A stretch of DNA of 64,000 bases from TMED14 sp963925545. GTDB lineage: Bacteria > Bacteroidota > Bacteroidia > Flavobacteriales > Schleiferiaceae. Location: the NCBI GenBank assembly GCA_963925545.1, contig CAWUSA010000006.1:62001-126000 (forward strand), in the 5' to 3' direction. The notes under the pieces were generated by a model, which did no database searches, had not been told where the DNA came from, and saw nothing but the letters and a program-made list of their open reading frames with translations. The translations under genes were made by a program, and so were the position numbers. This document shows positions 9,454 to 17,858 of this stretch, piece after piece (the stretch's first letter is position 1; each line of letters starts with the position of its first letter).

Positions 9454-9461
9454 TACCTTCG
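9454..9461 (+). promoter_or_regulatory. -7-like box before the CBS-like gene (TACCTTCG)
   Basis: TACCTTCG differs from TAnnTTTG at one position and lies 4 nt before ATG 9466, the same spacing seen at several other genes here. Confidence 0.4.
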
Positions 9462-9465
9462 CGCC

Positions 9466-10467
9466 ATGAAAAATCCCATGGGAGCACCAGCTATAAGCAA
9501 CACCATCCTTGACACCATTGGCAACACGCCCATGGTCCGCCTCAACCGCATCGCTGAAGACATTCCTGGCGAGGTGCTCGCGAAAGTGGAATATTTCAAC
9601 CCAGGCAACAGCACCAAGGACCGCATGGCATTACAAATGTTAGATAATGCAGAGAAGCAGGGTTTGATTAAGCCCGGCGGAACCATCATCGAATGCACCT
9701 CAGGTAATACAGGCATGGGATTGGCAATCGCTGCCATTGTCAAGGGCTACCAACTGATTTGCACCATGAGTGACAAGCAAAGCCAAGAGAAGATAGACAC
9801 GCTAACTGCTATGGGCGCAAAGGTTTATGTCTGCCCCACCAATGTTGCACCAGAGCACAAGGACTCCTACTACTCCGTGGCGAAAAAGTTCAATTCAGAA
9901 ATTCCAAATAGCTTCTTCCCTAACCAATACGACAACCCAGGCAATGCGCTTGCGCATTTCAACAGCACAGGCCCTGAAATATGGGAGCAAACCAAGGGTC
10001 GAATCACCCATTTCATTGTGGGCGTTGGAACCGGTGGCACTATTTCTGGCGTGGCGAAATTCTTGAAGTCCAAAAATCCAGACATTCAGATTTGGGGTAT
10101 TGACTCTTATGGTTCAATCTTCAAGAAATACCATGAAACAGGTGAATTTGACAACAATGAAATCTACAGCTATATCACTGAAGGCATTGGCGAAGACATC
10201 TTGCCTGAGAATGTTGATTTTTCACTTATCGATCGATTTGAGAAGGTGACAGACAAGGATGGGGCATTGACTGCCAGAGAGTTGGCATTGAAGGAGGCCT
10301 TGTTCTTGGGCTATTCTTCTGGATCAGCTTTTCAAGGTCTTAGACAGCTCAAGCATCTGCTACCAGAAGACGCAGTATCTGTTGTCCTGTTTCACGATCA
10401 TGGCAGCAGATACCTCGGTAAGGTCTACAATGATACATGGATGAAAGAGCAAGGATTCATCGATTGA
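9466..10467 (+). CDS. Cystathionine beta-synthase / cysteine synthase-type PLP enzyme
   Basis: The 333-residue fold-type II PLP enzyme makes or uses cysteine by beta-replacement. The PLP lysine is in NPGNSTKDR (Lys51), the substrate loop is TSGNTG and the phosphate loop is GVGTGGT. The C-terminal half (for example STGPEIWEQ and the last residues WMKEQGFID) follows the catalytic core of eukaryote-type cystathionine beta-synthase more than CysK, but it has no regulatory CBS domains. It could therefore make cystathionine from serine and homocysteine, or cysteine from O-acetylserine; the sequence does not settle which. The Rrf2 gene just upstream is a likely regulator. Confidence 0.85.
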   Translation: MKNPMGAPAISNTILDTIGNTPMVRLNRIAEDIPGEVLAKVEYFNPGNSTKDRMALQMLDNAEKQGLIKPGGTIIECTSGNTGMGLAIAAIVKGYQLICTMSDKQSQEKIDTLTAMGAKVYVCPTNVAPEHKDSYYSVAKKFNSEIPNSFFPNQYDNPGNALAHFNSTGPEIWEQTKGRITHFIVGVGTGGTISGVAKFLKSKNPDIQIWGIDSYGSIFKKYHETGEFDNNEIYSYITEGIGEDILPENVDFSLIDRFEKVTDKDGALTARELALKEALFLGYSSGSAFQGLRQLKHLLPEDAVSVVLFHDHGSRYLGKVYNDTWMKEQGFID

Positions 10468-10487
10468 ACCAAAGAATCAATTCCTTG

Positions 10488-10516
10488 TTTGAATCAAGAG
10501 ATTCTACGTATCTTTG
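10488..10516 (+). promoter_or_regulatory. rpsP promoter (TTTG - 17 nt - TATCTTTG)
   Basis: A -33 TTTG (10488-10491) and a -7 TATCTTTG (10509-10516) are 17 nt apart, the best full Bacteroidota-type promoter in the window. The implied leader is about 50 nt and contains a small GGGT/ACCC hairpin (about 10544-10556). Confidence 0.65.
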
Positions 10517-10573
10517 CGCCCTTATTTATTCGAATAATTAACCGGGTTTCGGACCCTTATAAAACAATTAATC

Positions 10574-11275
10574 ATGGCAACACGTATCCGCTTACAACGC
10601 CACGGCCGAAAAGGTCGTCCAATCTTCACCATCGTAATTGCTGACTCCCGATCCAAACGAGACGGCCGCTACATCCAAAAGATTGGTCAATACAACCCTA
10701 ACACGAACCCTGCCTCCATTGAGCTAGATTTTGAGTCTGCGCTTTCATGGTTGCAAAAAGGTGCCGTTCCATCTGACACCGCGCGTGCCATCTTGTCTTA
10801 CGAAGGCGTGATGATGAAGAAGCACTTGCTTGAAGGAGTTAAGAAAGGTGCTCACACTGAGGCTGATGTTGAAGCAAAGTTCGCTGCATGGCTTGATAGC
10901 AAGCAAGGTAAAATTGACAAAAGCATCACAGGCATTGCTGCTAACGCAGACAAACTCAAAGCTGAACGCATGAAGGCTGAAGCAGAAAAGAATGCTACAC
11001 GTGCTGCAGCCATAGCTGCTGCATTATTGGTACCTGAGGTTGAAGAAGCAACTGAAGAAGCTACTGAAGCTATAGCTGAAGAGGCTCCTGCTGTTGAAGT
11101 TGTAGCTGAAGAAGCTGCTGTTGAAGTTGTAGCTGAAGAAGCTCCTGCTGTTGAAGTTGTAGCTGAAGAAGCTGCTGCTGAAGTTGTAGCTGAAGAGGCT
11201 CCTGCTGAAGTTGTAGTTGAAGAAGCTCCTGCTGCAGAAGCTGCAACCGAGGAGACCACAAAAGACGCTGAATAA
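10574..11275 (+). CDS. rpsP: 30S ribosomal protein S16 with long acidic repeat tail
   Basis: Residues 1-80 are a normal S16 (ATRIRLQRHGRKGRP, then RDGRYIQKIGQYNPN), which binds 16S rRNA and stabilises the 30S subunit. A typical S16 is about 80-100 residues; this one is 233. Residues ~85-150 are a Lys/Ala/Glu-rich helix. Residues ~165-225 are imperfect 9-10-residue repeats of the type AEEAPAVEVV alternating with AEEAAVEVV, encoded by near-identical DNA. Extended S16 tails occur in other Bacteroidota; the role is unknown. rimM follows after 4 nt, the conserved rpsP-rimM order. Long antisense ORFs here are repeat artefacts. Confidence 0.95.
   Translation: MATRIRLQRHGRKGRPIFTIVIADSRSKRDGRYIQKIGQYNPNTNPASIELDFESALSWLQKGAVPSDTARAILSYEGVMMKKHLLEGVKKGAHTEADVEAKFAAWLDSKQGKIDKSITGIAANADKLKAERMKAEAEKNATRAAAIAAALLVPEVEEATEEATEAIAEEAPAVEVVAEEAAVEVVAEEAPAVEVVAEEAAAEVVAEEAPAEVVVEEAPAAEAATEETTKDAE
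11060..11250 (+). repeat. Tandem ~27-30-bp coding repeat in the rpsP tail
   Basis: At least five near-identical units with the core gctgaagaagctcctgctg followed by gttgaagttgta are arranged head to tail. Each encodes 9-10 residues, and units with and without the Pro codon alternate. The array stays in frame because the unit lengths are multiples of three. Confidence 0.85.
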
Positions 11276-11279
11276 ATCC

Positions 11280-11801
11280 ATGACTGGGCATTTCCAGCTT
11301 GGCACATTTCGCAAGACCCATGGCTATGCCGGCGGTCTTGTTTTACCGATCAATTTCAAACATCCAACGCAATTTCATGCGTTGGATGTTTTGTTTTTAG
11401 AGGTAGCTGGTCAAGCCCTACCCTACTTCATTGAGCAAATAAAAACCCTCAATGACACCGATCTATTGGTGCACATCGAAGGGATCATTGATAGCCATGC
11501 AGCTCTAGCTTTTGTTGGCCAAATGGTTTATCTGCCTGAAGCATTGTTGCCCAAAGACGAGAGTCTAGCCGTGCAAGACCATGATTTGATTGGATTTCAA
11601 GTCCAGGACCCTTCATTGAAAGACTCGCTTGTTGTGATTGATGTGCTTGAGCGACGGATGCAGCCTTTACTTTGCTTAGGTTACACAAACAAGGAACCAC
11701 ACATTTTCATCCCTTATGTCGATGCCTTCATCGATCGTGTTGAATTGGTAACAAAGACGATTCACCTGAAGGCGCCTTCAGAGCTGTACCAGCTAGACTG
11801 A
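11280..11801 (+). CDS. rimM: 16S rRNA processing protein RimM
   Basis: RimM binds S19 and the 30S head and promotes 16S maturation. The 173-residue protein begins MTGHFQLGTFRKTHGYAGG, the characteristic RimM N-terminus, and ends with the PRC-barrel-like domain (PHIFIPYVDAFIDRVEL). ATG 11280 lies 4 nt after the rpsP stop and gives the family start. A longer in-frame reading from 11217 lies inside rpsP and is rejected. Translational coupling to rpsP is likely. trmD and rplS, often in the same operon in other bacteria, are located elsewhere, at 41.5-42.6 kb. Confidence 0.93.
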   Translation: MTGHFQLGTFRKTHGYAGGLVLPINFKHPTQFHALDVLFLEVAGQALPYFIEQIKTLNDTDLLVHIEGIIDSHAALAFVGQMVYLPEALLPKDESLAVQDHDLIGFQVQDPSLKDSLVVIDVLERRMQPLLCLGYTNKEPHIFIPYVDAFIDRVELVTKTIHLKAPSELYQLD

Positions 11802-11811
11802 AACCCTCAGA

Positions 11812-13155
11812 TTAATCTTCAACACGAATCACTCGTTCATCGAAACGCAAGCCTTGTGAAGCTAGTCCAGCTAGGATGGGCTCATAGAGCTCTTTTTTCA
11901 ATGGGAGAATGACGCCTCGTTGGGACACTTTGCCTTTTGCCAATAGCTCAGTAGCAATGGCGACAGGGTAGCCAACAGTGAAAGCCATGGCTGTGTCATT
12001 GGAGCTTTTGCCCTTAACAACCATGGATGACTCCACACGTGATCGGACACCATCGATTGAGTAGCCGATGCGATGTAGCATGATTAGCAAGTCAACATCT
12101 TCGTCTGTCATGGTCCAAACCTTTTTCAGGATATGTTCCAGAATTTGTGCAGGCGTACCCCCTTCCAGGCCAACCAATTCATCTGAGAACATACCTATCC
12201 ATGTCAGCTGTTCAATGATTGGTGAGTCTTGAGGCACAAGCAAGTAATGCATCAATTTGAGCTCAACACTGTCAGTGCTATGGTAGGCCAAGAAACTGTT
12301 CAAAAAAGACCTGTGGGTCATGATTGAAACCTCTTCCATCTGGTAACTGTCATCCGTGGCTCCAATTTTCACAAACGTATCCCATGCCCGGCAAAAACCA
12401 GGTCGCCTGAATGTTCCTCGGTACATGGTGGGAATGCCTTGTAGGCCGTAAATGTCAATGTACTTCAAAGAGTCCCTGTTGGCGTAGCCTTCAAAGCGAC
12501 CGTATCCTGGCACATCAACGAATTCAGTCCGCCTGAACAACTTGTTGTATGGAATGTGCTTGTACTTGCCTTCTTGAATAAATTTCACCGAACCACCCGC
12601 GCCTGCAAGTACCACATTGCGTGGGTTCCATGTGAATTTGTAATGCCAAGGGTTGTCTGGACTTTCAGGCGCTAAAATGCCGCCCGTGAAGCTCTCATAG
12701 GATAAAATGGTTGCACCTTTCTGCTTCAGGTCCTCCAAAATAGCCATGCTGGACATGTGATCAATGCCAGGGTCGACACCCACTTCATTGATGAAACATA
12801 GGTTTTTTCCCTTCACTTGCGCATCCAGGGCCTTCATTTCCGGGCTTGCATAAGATGCCGTGACCATGTGCTTAGCGTGCGTGATGCATAGTTTAGCTAT
12901 GGGTACATGCATGAAGGCAGGCAGCATGGAGACCACGATGTCTGACCCTGCCACGATGCCATCACAAACAGCTATGTCACTGAGATCCATGACGTAAGAC
13001 TTCACATTGTCATGCTTATCGACTTTGCTACTTAACATGCCTGCGTTCATATCATAAACCCGCAGTGACCAAAGATTGGAATCCTCATGGCCTGCTAGGT
13101 AATCGATCAATGGCCCACAGCTTCTACCTGCACCTAATAGGGATATTATTGTCAT
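11812..13155 (-). CDS. Saccharopine dehydrogenase family protein
   Basis: A Rossmann fold opens the protein (ISLLGAGRSCGPLIDYL), followed by the saccharopine-dehydrogenase C-terminal domain (GVDPGIDHMSSM, then SYESFTGG and WNPRNVVLAGAGG). The family comprises saccharopine reductase/LYS9-like enzymes that join or split 2-aminoadipate semialdehyde and glutamate. In Bacteroidota they are usually tied to lysine degradation, so that role is inferred here. The 447-residue length fits. ATG at 13155 is preferred to the TTG one codon upstream. It is divergent from pckA and converges on rimM. Confidence 0.88.
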   Translation of the reverse strand: MTIISLLGAGRSCGPLIDYLAGHEDSNLWSLRVYDMNAGMLSSKVDKHDNVKSYVMDLSDIAVCDGIVAGSDIVVSMLPAFMHVPIAKLCITHAKHMVTASYASPEMKALDAQVKGKNLCFINEVGVDPGIDHMSSMAILEDLKQKGATILSYESFTGGILAPESPDNPWHYKFTWNPRNVVLAGAGGSVKFIQEGKYKHIPYNKLFRRTEFVDVPGYGRFEGYANRDSLKYIDIYGLQGIPTMYRGTFRRPGFCRAWDTFVKIGATDDSYQMEEVSIMTHRSFLNSFLAYHSTDSVELKLMHYLLVPQDSPIIEQLTWIGMFSDELVGLEGGTPAQILEHILKKVWTMTDEDVDLLIMLHRIGYSIDGVRSRVESSMVVKGKSSNDTAMAFTVGYPVAIATELLAKGKVSQRGVILPLKKELYEPILAGLASQGLRFDERVIRVED

Positions 13156-13209
13156 CAATACTTGTTGAAAAGTGAATTCATTGGGGGGTTCCGATTGACG
13201 AAGGTATTC

Positions 13210-13217
13210 TACATTTG
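13210..13217 (+). promoter_or_regulatory. -7 box of pckA (TACATTTG)
   Basis: An exact TAnnTTTG lies 12 nt before ATG 13230 and 30 nt before ATG 13248. No TTG at standard spacing is seen. Confidence 0.5.
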
Positions 13218-13229
13218 CTATACCCTTGA

Positions 13230-14837
13230 ATGAATATTTTTCAGCTTATGAACACCTCTGTTGATTCAACGACACACATAGTCCTTGCAGGACTTGCCGC
13301 TAAATCTATCAACCACCAACTCCATCCGGATAAACTGATTGACCTCACTGTCGCAAGTGGAAGAGGCCGTCTCACTGACAATGGCACCCTAGCCATTGTT
13401 ACAGGTAAATTCACGGGACGAGCCCCCAAGGACCGTTTCATCGTGAATGAGCCCGCAACAGCTGACTTGGTGGATTGGGGCAGCATCAATGAGGGCTTCA
13501 CTCATGCTGATTTCACATCTCTCAAGGCCAAGCTGCTCAACTACCTTGGTGACAAAGATGTTTTCACAAGGCATGCATTTGCCGGGGCATCAAAAAGGCA
13601 TCGCTTGGGTCTAACCGTTATCAATGAATTCCCAGAGCACAACTTGTTTTCGCACAACATGTTTATTCGGCCAAGCGAGGATCAGTTGGCCAACTTCAAG
13701 ACAGACTGGCAAATCATTCAAGCCCCTGGATTCCTTTCTGAACCTAAGACTGACGGAACCAGGCAAGGCAATTTTGCCATCTTGTGTTTTTCTGAACAAA
13801 CCATCATCATTGGCGGAACTGGCTACACAGGTGAAATAAAAAAAGGCATCTTTTCTGCCTTGAACTTCATTTTACCAACAGCCTATGGCACCTTACCTAT
13901 GCACTGCTCTGCTAACGTTGGCGACGAGGGTGATTGTGCTTTGTTTTTTGGTCTTTCCGGTACAGGCAAGACCACATTGAGCGCTGACCCAAACCGGAAT
14001 CTCATTGGCGACGATGAGCATGGATGGGCCGCTGATGGTGAGGTATTCAATTTTGAAGGCGGCTGTTATGCCAAGGTGATTAACCTTAGCGAATCCGGGG
14101 AACCAGATATCTGGAATGCAATCAAGCCATGCGCTATATTGGAAAATATTACAATGGATGCTGATGGCAAACCCGACTACGCTGATGCCAGCATCACACA
14201 AAACACTCGCGTCAGTTACCCTATTCATCACATTGATCGCATTGCACCGGGAGGAACTGGACCTTCACCCAAAAATATCTTCTTCTTGACGGCAGATGCT
14301 TATGGTGTACTCCCTCCAATCAGCAAGCTTACGGAAGCTCAAGCAGCTTACCACTTCATATCTGGCTACACTGCAAAAATTGCTGGCACAGAAGAGGGCA
14401 TCACAGAACCTGTTGCAGTCTTCTCCGCCTGCTTTGGCGCACCATTCATGCCATTGCACCCGGGTGTCTACGCAGAAATGTTGATGGAGAAGTCTCGAGG
14501 CGTCAATGTCTGGCTGATCAATACTGGTTGGGTAGGCGGTGCTTACGGAACCGGTTCCAGAATTAAGCTTAAATACACCCGGGCCATGATTCAAGCAGCA
14601 CTCAATGGCAAACTCGATGACGCTGAAACCATCCAAGACAAGGTCTTTGGCTTCCATCGCATTGCGAGTTGCCCTGATGTACCAGACCACATTCTCAACC
14701 CAAGGGACGCTTGGTCAAACGTGGCAGCTTACGATGCACAAGCTGACATGCTTGCCGGTAAATTCAATGAGAACTTCAAGGCATTTAAAGAAGGTTGCTC
14801 CGATGACATCCTTTCAGGCCGCCCTTTGAAGTCCTGA
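13230..14837 (+). CDS. pckA: Phosphoenolpyruvate carboxykinase (ATP)
   Basis: PckA converts oxaloacetate and ATP to PEP and CO2, the entry to gluconeogenesis. The 535-residue protein has the kinase loop GLSGTGKTT at about 241-249, the preceding metal/oxaloacetate region (HCSANVG), the second metal motif (DDEHGW), and the C-terminal GGAYGTG loop. This is the ATP-dependent bacterial type. An in-frame ATG at 13248 could be the true start, since ATG 13230 lies very close to the expected transcription start from the -7 box at 13210; the annotation would lose only six residues. It is divergent from the saccharopine dehydrogenase gene and convergent with phoH. Confidence 0.96.
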   Translation: MNIFQLMNTSVDSTTHIVLAGLAAKSINHQLHPDKLIDLTVASGRGRLTDNGTLAIVTGKFTGRAPKDRFIVNEPATADLVDWGSINEGFTHADFTSLKAKLLNYLGDKDVFTRHAFAGASKRHRLGLTVINEFPEHNLFSHNMFIRPSEDQLANFKTDWQIIQAPGFLSEPKTDGTRQGNFAILCFSEQTIIIGGTGYTGEIKKGIFSALNFILPTAYGTLPMHCSANVGDEGDCALFFGLSGTGKTTLSADPNRNLIGDDEHGWAADGEVFNFEGGCYAKVINLSESGEPDIWNAIKPCAILENITMDADGKPDYADASITQNTRVSYPIHHIDRIAPGGTGPSPKNIFFLTADAYGVLPPISKLTEAQAAYHFISGYTAKIAGTEEGITEPVAVFSACFGAPFMPLHPGVYAEMLMEKSRGVNVWLINTGWVGGAYGTGSRIKLKYTRAMIQAALNGKLDDAETIQDKVFGFHRIASCPDVPDHILNPRDAWSNVAAYDAQADMLAGKFNENFKAFKEGCSDDILSGRPLKS

Positions 14838-14879
14838 TTAGATTCAGTCAGCTTTTTACTATAAAAAACAAGGCGCCCA

Positions 14880-16238
14880 TCAAAGGCGATCATTGGCTAA
14901 GTTGGCAAGCTCAGAACGTTCACCACGAATCAAATTCATGTGAGCATACAAATGTTGCCCCTTGAGCTTATCTACAAGGTATGACAGCCCATTGGACTGT
15001 TCATCCAGGTAGGGTGTGTCGATTTGATTCACATCACCGGTGAAGATGAATTTTGTATTCTCCCCTGCCCGAGTGATGATGGTCTTCACCTCGTGGGGAG
15101 TGAGGTTTTGCGCCTCATCTACAATGAAAATCACATTGGACAAGGATCTCCCACGAATGAATGCCAAAGGGGTTACCAGGATTTTCTCATTGGCAACCAT
15201 GTCATCAATCTGCTTGAGTGAGCGATCTCGTTCGTTGAATTGACTTTTGATGAACTTCAAGTTATCCCACAAGGGCTGCATGTAAGGGTTTACCTTTTGC
15301 TCTGCGTCACCCGGCAAAAAGCCAATGTCTCGATTAGACAATGGCACAATGGGTCTGGCAAGGTATATCTGCTTGAAATCTCTACGCTGTTCCAAAGAGC
15401 CCGCTAAGGCCAACAACGTCTTCCCTGTGCCCGCAACACCAGTTAAGGTGATCAACTTGATGTCAGGATGCATGATGGCGTGAAAAGCAAAGGTTTGTTC
15501 TGCATTTCGAGGCTTGATACCATAGTAGGGCATCTTCTCAACCAGCTCCATGGTTTGGCTTTCGCCATGGTAAAATGCCAGACAGGAACTTCTCGCAGTT
15601 TTAAGGATATAAAACAAATTGTTTACCAGCTGAAGCTTAGCCACAGCCTTGTTTTCAGGATCCATGTGTAGGCGTTTTTTCACATACAGGGTTTCCAGCA
15701 TTTTTGCGGGGAATTGCTCCAACACAGCCTTTCCAGAGAAGGCTGAATCCAGGTCCTTAACCTTGCCCGTGAGGTAATCATCTGCACTGACATTCAAAGC
15801 TTTCGCCTTCAACCGAAGGTTGATGTCCTTGGTGACAAGGACAACCTCAGCATCTGGCAATTCTTCTTGGAGAAAGAGGGCAGCATTGATGATTTTATGG
15901 TCATTCTTTCCTTTGCCGTAAATCGCTGTGGCATCAACATTCAAGCCTGGCGTATCCATGATGACCTTGAATTTGCCCTTGGTGGGACCATTCAATGAAA
16001 TCCATTCGGTTAAGGGTTTCTCGTGCGCCTTCTTGTCCAGCATGCGAATGAATTCTCTGGCTTCAAAGTTCTTGGTGTCACTGCCCTTCTTGAATTCATC
16101 CAATTCTTCAAGCACCGTGATGGGAATGGCCACATCGTGTTCATCAAAATGCATGATAGCTGCATGATCATAGAGGATCACAGAGGTATCTAAAACAAAT
16201 ATTTTTCGTTTGGGTGCGTTTGCCTGCTTCTTTGACAT
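14880..16238 (-). CDS. PhoH2-type PIN domain-PhoH ATPase fusion
   Basis: The 452-residue protein has an N-terminal PIN nuclease domain (about 12-150; acidic residues in FVLDTSVIL, LEELDEF and VTKDINLRL) and a C-terminal PhoH ATPase. In the latter, Walker A GVAGTGKT is at 267-274, Walker B is IFIVDEAQN, and FTGDVNQID carries sensor residues. PhoH2 proteins characterised elsewhere couple ATP-driven RNA unwinding to sequence-specific RNase activity. No antitoxin gene is found next to it, so this copy is probably a solitary RNA-processing enzyme. Start ATG is at 16238. Confidence 0.92.
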   Translation of the reverse strand: MSKKQANAPKRKIFVLDTSVILYDHAAIMHFDEHDVAIPITVLEELDEFKKGSDTKNFEAREFIRMLDKKAHEKPLTEWISLNGPTKGKFKVIMDTPGLNVDATAIYGKGKNDHKIINAALFLQEELPDAEVVLVTKDINLRLKAKALNVSADDYLTGKVKDLDSAFSGKAVLEQFPAKMLETLYVKKRLHMDPENKAVAKLQLVNNLFYILKTARSSCLAFYHGESQTMELVEKMPYYGIKPRNAEQTFAFHAIMHPDIKLITLTGVAGTGKTLLALAGSLEQRRDFKQIYLARPIVPLSNRDIGFLPGDAEQKVNPYMQPLWDNLKFIKSQFNERDRSLKQIDDMVANEKILVTPLAFIRGRSLSNVIFIVDEAQNLTPHEVKTIITRAGENTKFIFTGDVNQIDTPYLDEQSNGLSYLVDKLKGQHLYAHMNLIRGERSELANLANDRL

Positions 16239-16518
16239 AGGTAACTATTGATGTCATGAAGTTATAAACTCCAACAGCTATTCAACAAAGCAACGGTGAC
16301 ACTTATCCACAATCCTTGGTGGGGAATTAAGCTTGGGAATGAACGACTTAAAGGCAAAGGGTGACTCAGTAGCAATAAATTAGCTGACACCTAAGCACAC
16401 ATCTCATGAGCATTGAACTCCTCAGTTGAGGGGCCGCCCCTACTTCTCAAGCAGAAAGTGAATGTAGGCCGCGTAAAACTTTGAGGAAATTTGATGGAAA
16501 TACTGAACTGATCCGCCT
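16239..16518. other. Intergenic region, 280 bp, no gene seen
   Basis: No ORF of convincing quality and no tRNA or recognised RNA fold is found. It contains one perfect DnaA-box 9-mer (TTATCCACA, 16303-16311) without neighbours, and a short GGGGCCGCCCC palindrome-like tract (about 16430-16440). Confidence 0.6.
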
Positions 16519-16526
16519 TAATTTCG
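16519..16526 (+). promoter_or_regulatory. -7-like box (TAATTTCG)
   Basis: TAATTTCG lies 4 nt before ATG 16531, with one mismatch to TAnnTTTG and the same spacing as at other genes in the window. Confidence 0.4.
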
Positions 16527-16530
16527 CAGC

Positions 16531-17046
16531 ATGTTAAGAAAATACCTCAGATTAAGCATTGGCATCCTTGTTATTGCAACTGCCGTATGGCAATTCACCG
16601 CAGGCGAATTAGGCAATGGCCTATTCTTATTGTTCATTAGCCTCTTCCCTATCCTCTTTCATTTCCGCAATGAACGAATCCTCATAGGCCTTTGGTATAT
16701 GCGCAAGCAGAATATGGTGAAATTGGGCATCCAATTGGACGCTATTAAGTACCCTGAGCAAACCTTGATCAAGGGGCAATTGGCCTACTACTATTTCCTG
16801 AGAGGCTTGATGTTGTCTCAGACTGAATTGAAACAAAGTGAACGGTTCATGCGCAAAGCTCTCTCCACTGGCCTTCGAATGAAGCAGGATCAAGCCCTGG
16901 CTAAAATGCAGCTTGCTGCCATGGCTATGACCAAGCGCCGAAAACGCGAAGCACAAAACCTGCTTACCGAAGCTAAAAAGCTTGACAGCAAAGGCGTACT
17001 CGCCGATCAATTGAAGATGCTTAAGCAGCAAATGAAGCGCTTCTAA
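16531..17046 (+). CDS. Membrane-anchored TPR-like hypothetical protein
   Basis: No family is recognised with confidence. The 171-residue protein starts with two hydrophobic helices (about 7-24 and 28-45), so it is anchored in the inner membrane. Its cytoplasmic part is helical, basic and TPR-like: a repeat-type helix pair at about 85-120 (LAYYYFLRGLMLSQ, then AERFMRKAL-type spacing) and a Lys/Arg-rich C-terminus. It could be a scaffold protein of the kind common in Bacteroidota. It stands alone between phoH and yajC, with its own candidate -7 box. Confidence 0.65.
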   Translation: MLRKYLRLSIGILVIATAVWQFTAGELGNGLFLLFISLFPILFHFRNERILIGLWYMRKQNMVKLGIQLDAIKYPEQTLIKGQLAYYYFLRGLMLSQTELKQSERFMRKALSTGLRMKQDQALAKMQLAAMAMTKRRKREAQNLLTEAKKLDSKGVLADQLKMLKQQMKRF

Positions 17047-17069
17047 AAGCCTCCATTCACCACTCTTTG

Positions 17070-17375
17070 TTAGGACTTATTTTCAGGGTAAGCCTTCTGG
17101 CTCATCTCCTTTGAAATAGCACTCCGCTCAAAGCGCAGGCGTGAGTTTTCACTCTCGACAACCACTGTCTGGTCAATTAGGTTAATAATTTTCCCATGGA
17201 TGCCGCTGGTTGTAACCACCTTCATCCCCTTGCTAAGTGTCTCCCTGTATTTGGCTTCTTGCTTCTGACGCTTCATCTGAGGGCGGAGGAAAAAGAAATA
17301 CATCACGGCCAATACGGCCAATAGAGGAAGGAATCCAGCGAGTCCGCCGCCAGTTGCTGTTTGTAGGAACATCAT
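17070..17375 (-). CDS. yajC: Preprotein translocase subunit YajC
   Basis: YajC is a small Sec-associated membrane protein (SecDF-YajC). The protein has one N-terminal transmembrane helix (about 14-32, ending FFFLRPQMKRQK, the family hallmark). A small soluble domain follows, with KGMKVVTTSGIHGKI and VVVESENSRLRFERSAI. The 101-residue length is typical. The start overlaps the DUF1573 gene's stop by 1 nt (TAATG), so the pair is translationally coupled. Confidence 0.95.
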   Translation of the reverse strand: MMFLQTATGGGLAGFLPLLAVLAVMYFFFLRPQMKRQKQEAKYRETLSKGMKVVTTSGIHGKIINLIDQTVVVESENSRLRFERSAISKEMSQKAYPENKS

Positions 17376-17821
17376 TATTTGGTTTTGGGTGTGACTTGTG
17401 CAGAGATTTTCAAGACCTTGACATTGGGCATGGTATTGGAAGTCAACGTGACAGTTTTGTTTTGATTACCAGGCTTGCTCTCTGAATTAAAGCTCACAGA
17501 AATTACGCCAGACTCTCCTGGAGCGATCGGTGTGCGAGGCCATTGGGGCACGGTGCAACCACAGCTACCTGATGCGTTGGAAATGATCAAGGGAGCCTCT
17601 CCGTCATTGGTGAAGGGGAAATCCACTGAAACCACTTCACCTTCGTTGATTTGACCAAAATCATGGGATTCCATAGCAAAAGAGAACGCTGGCAATGAGG
17701 TTGGGATGGCTGCTTGAACGGTGAGGTCTTCAGTAACCTGATTCTTGATTTTTGAAGAGGCGTCTTGGCACGACGTCAATGCAAAGGCTAAGGTTATACA
17801 GGTGATGATGCTATGTTTCAT
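17375..17821 (-). CDS. DUF1573 lipoprotein
   Basis: A lipoprotein signal peptide ends at the lipobox ALTSC (Cys18). The rest (about 45-148) is one DUF1573 beta-sandwich: ESHDFGQINEGEVVSVDFPFTN, then ISNASGSCGCT and PIAPGESGVISVSF. Such domains resemble ASPM-SPD-2-Hydin folds and occur widely in Bacteroidota envelopes, with unknown function. It is first in a two-gene unit with yajC, and a -7-type box (TACTTTCG, 17844-17851) lies 22 nt upstream. Confidence 0.88.
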   Translation of the reverse strand: MKHSIITCITLAFALTSCQDASSKIKNQVTEDLTVQAAIPTSLPAFSFAMESHDFGQINEGEVVSVDFPFTNDGEAPLIISNASGSCGCTVPQWPRTPIAPGESGVISVSFNSESKPGNQNKTVTLTSNTMPNVKVLKISAQVTPKTK

Positions 17822-17843
17822 AGGGGATGGTTGTTTAAGGGGA

Positions 17844-17851
17844 CGAAAGTA
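17844..17851 (-). promoter_or_regulatory. -7-like box of the DUF1573-yajC unit (TACTTTCG)
   Basis: It has one mismatch to TAnnTTTG and lies 22 nt upstream of ATG 17821. Confidence 0.4.
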
Positions 17852-17858
17852 TTCAATA

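Noticed and set aside
10852..11314. Long antisense ORFs opposite rpsP (Ser/Thr-, Phe/Ser- and Leu/Gln-rich)
   Set aside because: They arise from reading the tandem repeat of the S16 tail in other frames; low-complexity products, no start context.
16303..16311. Perfect DnaA box TTATCCACA, as a possible origin
   Set aside because: It is single; a second near-match (CGTGGATAA at 61477) is 45 kb away. No dnaA, dnaN or AT-rich unwinding element is near, and one 9-mer in 64 kb is close to chance.
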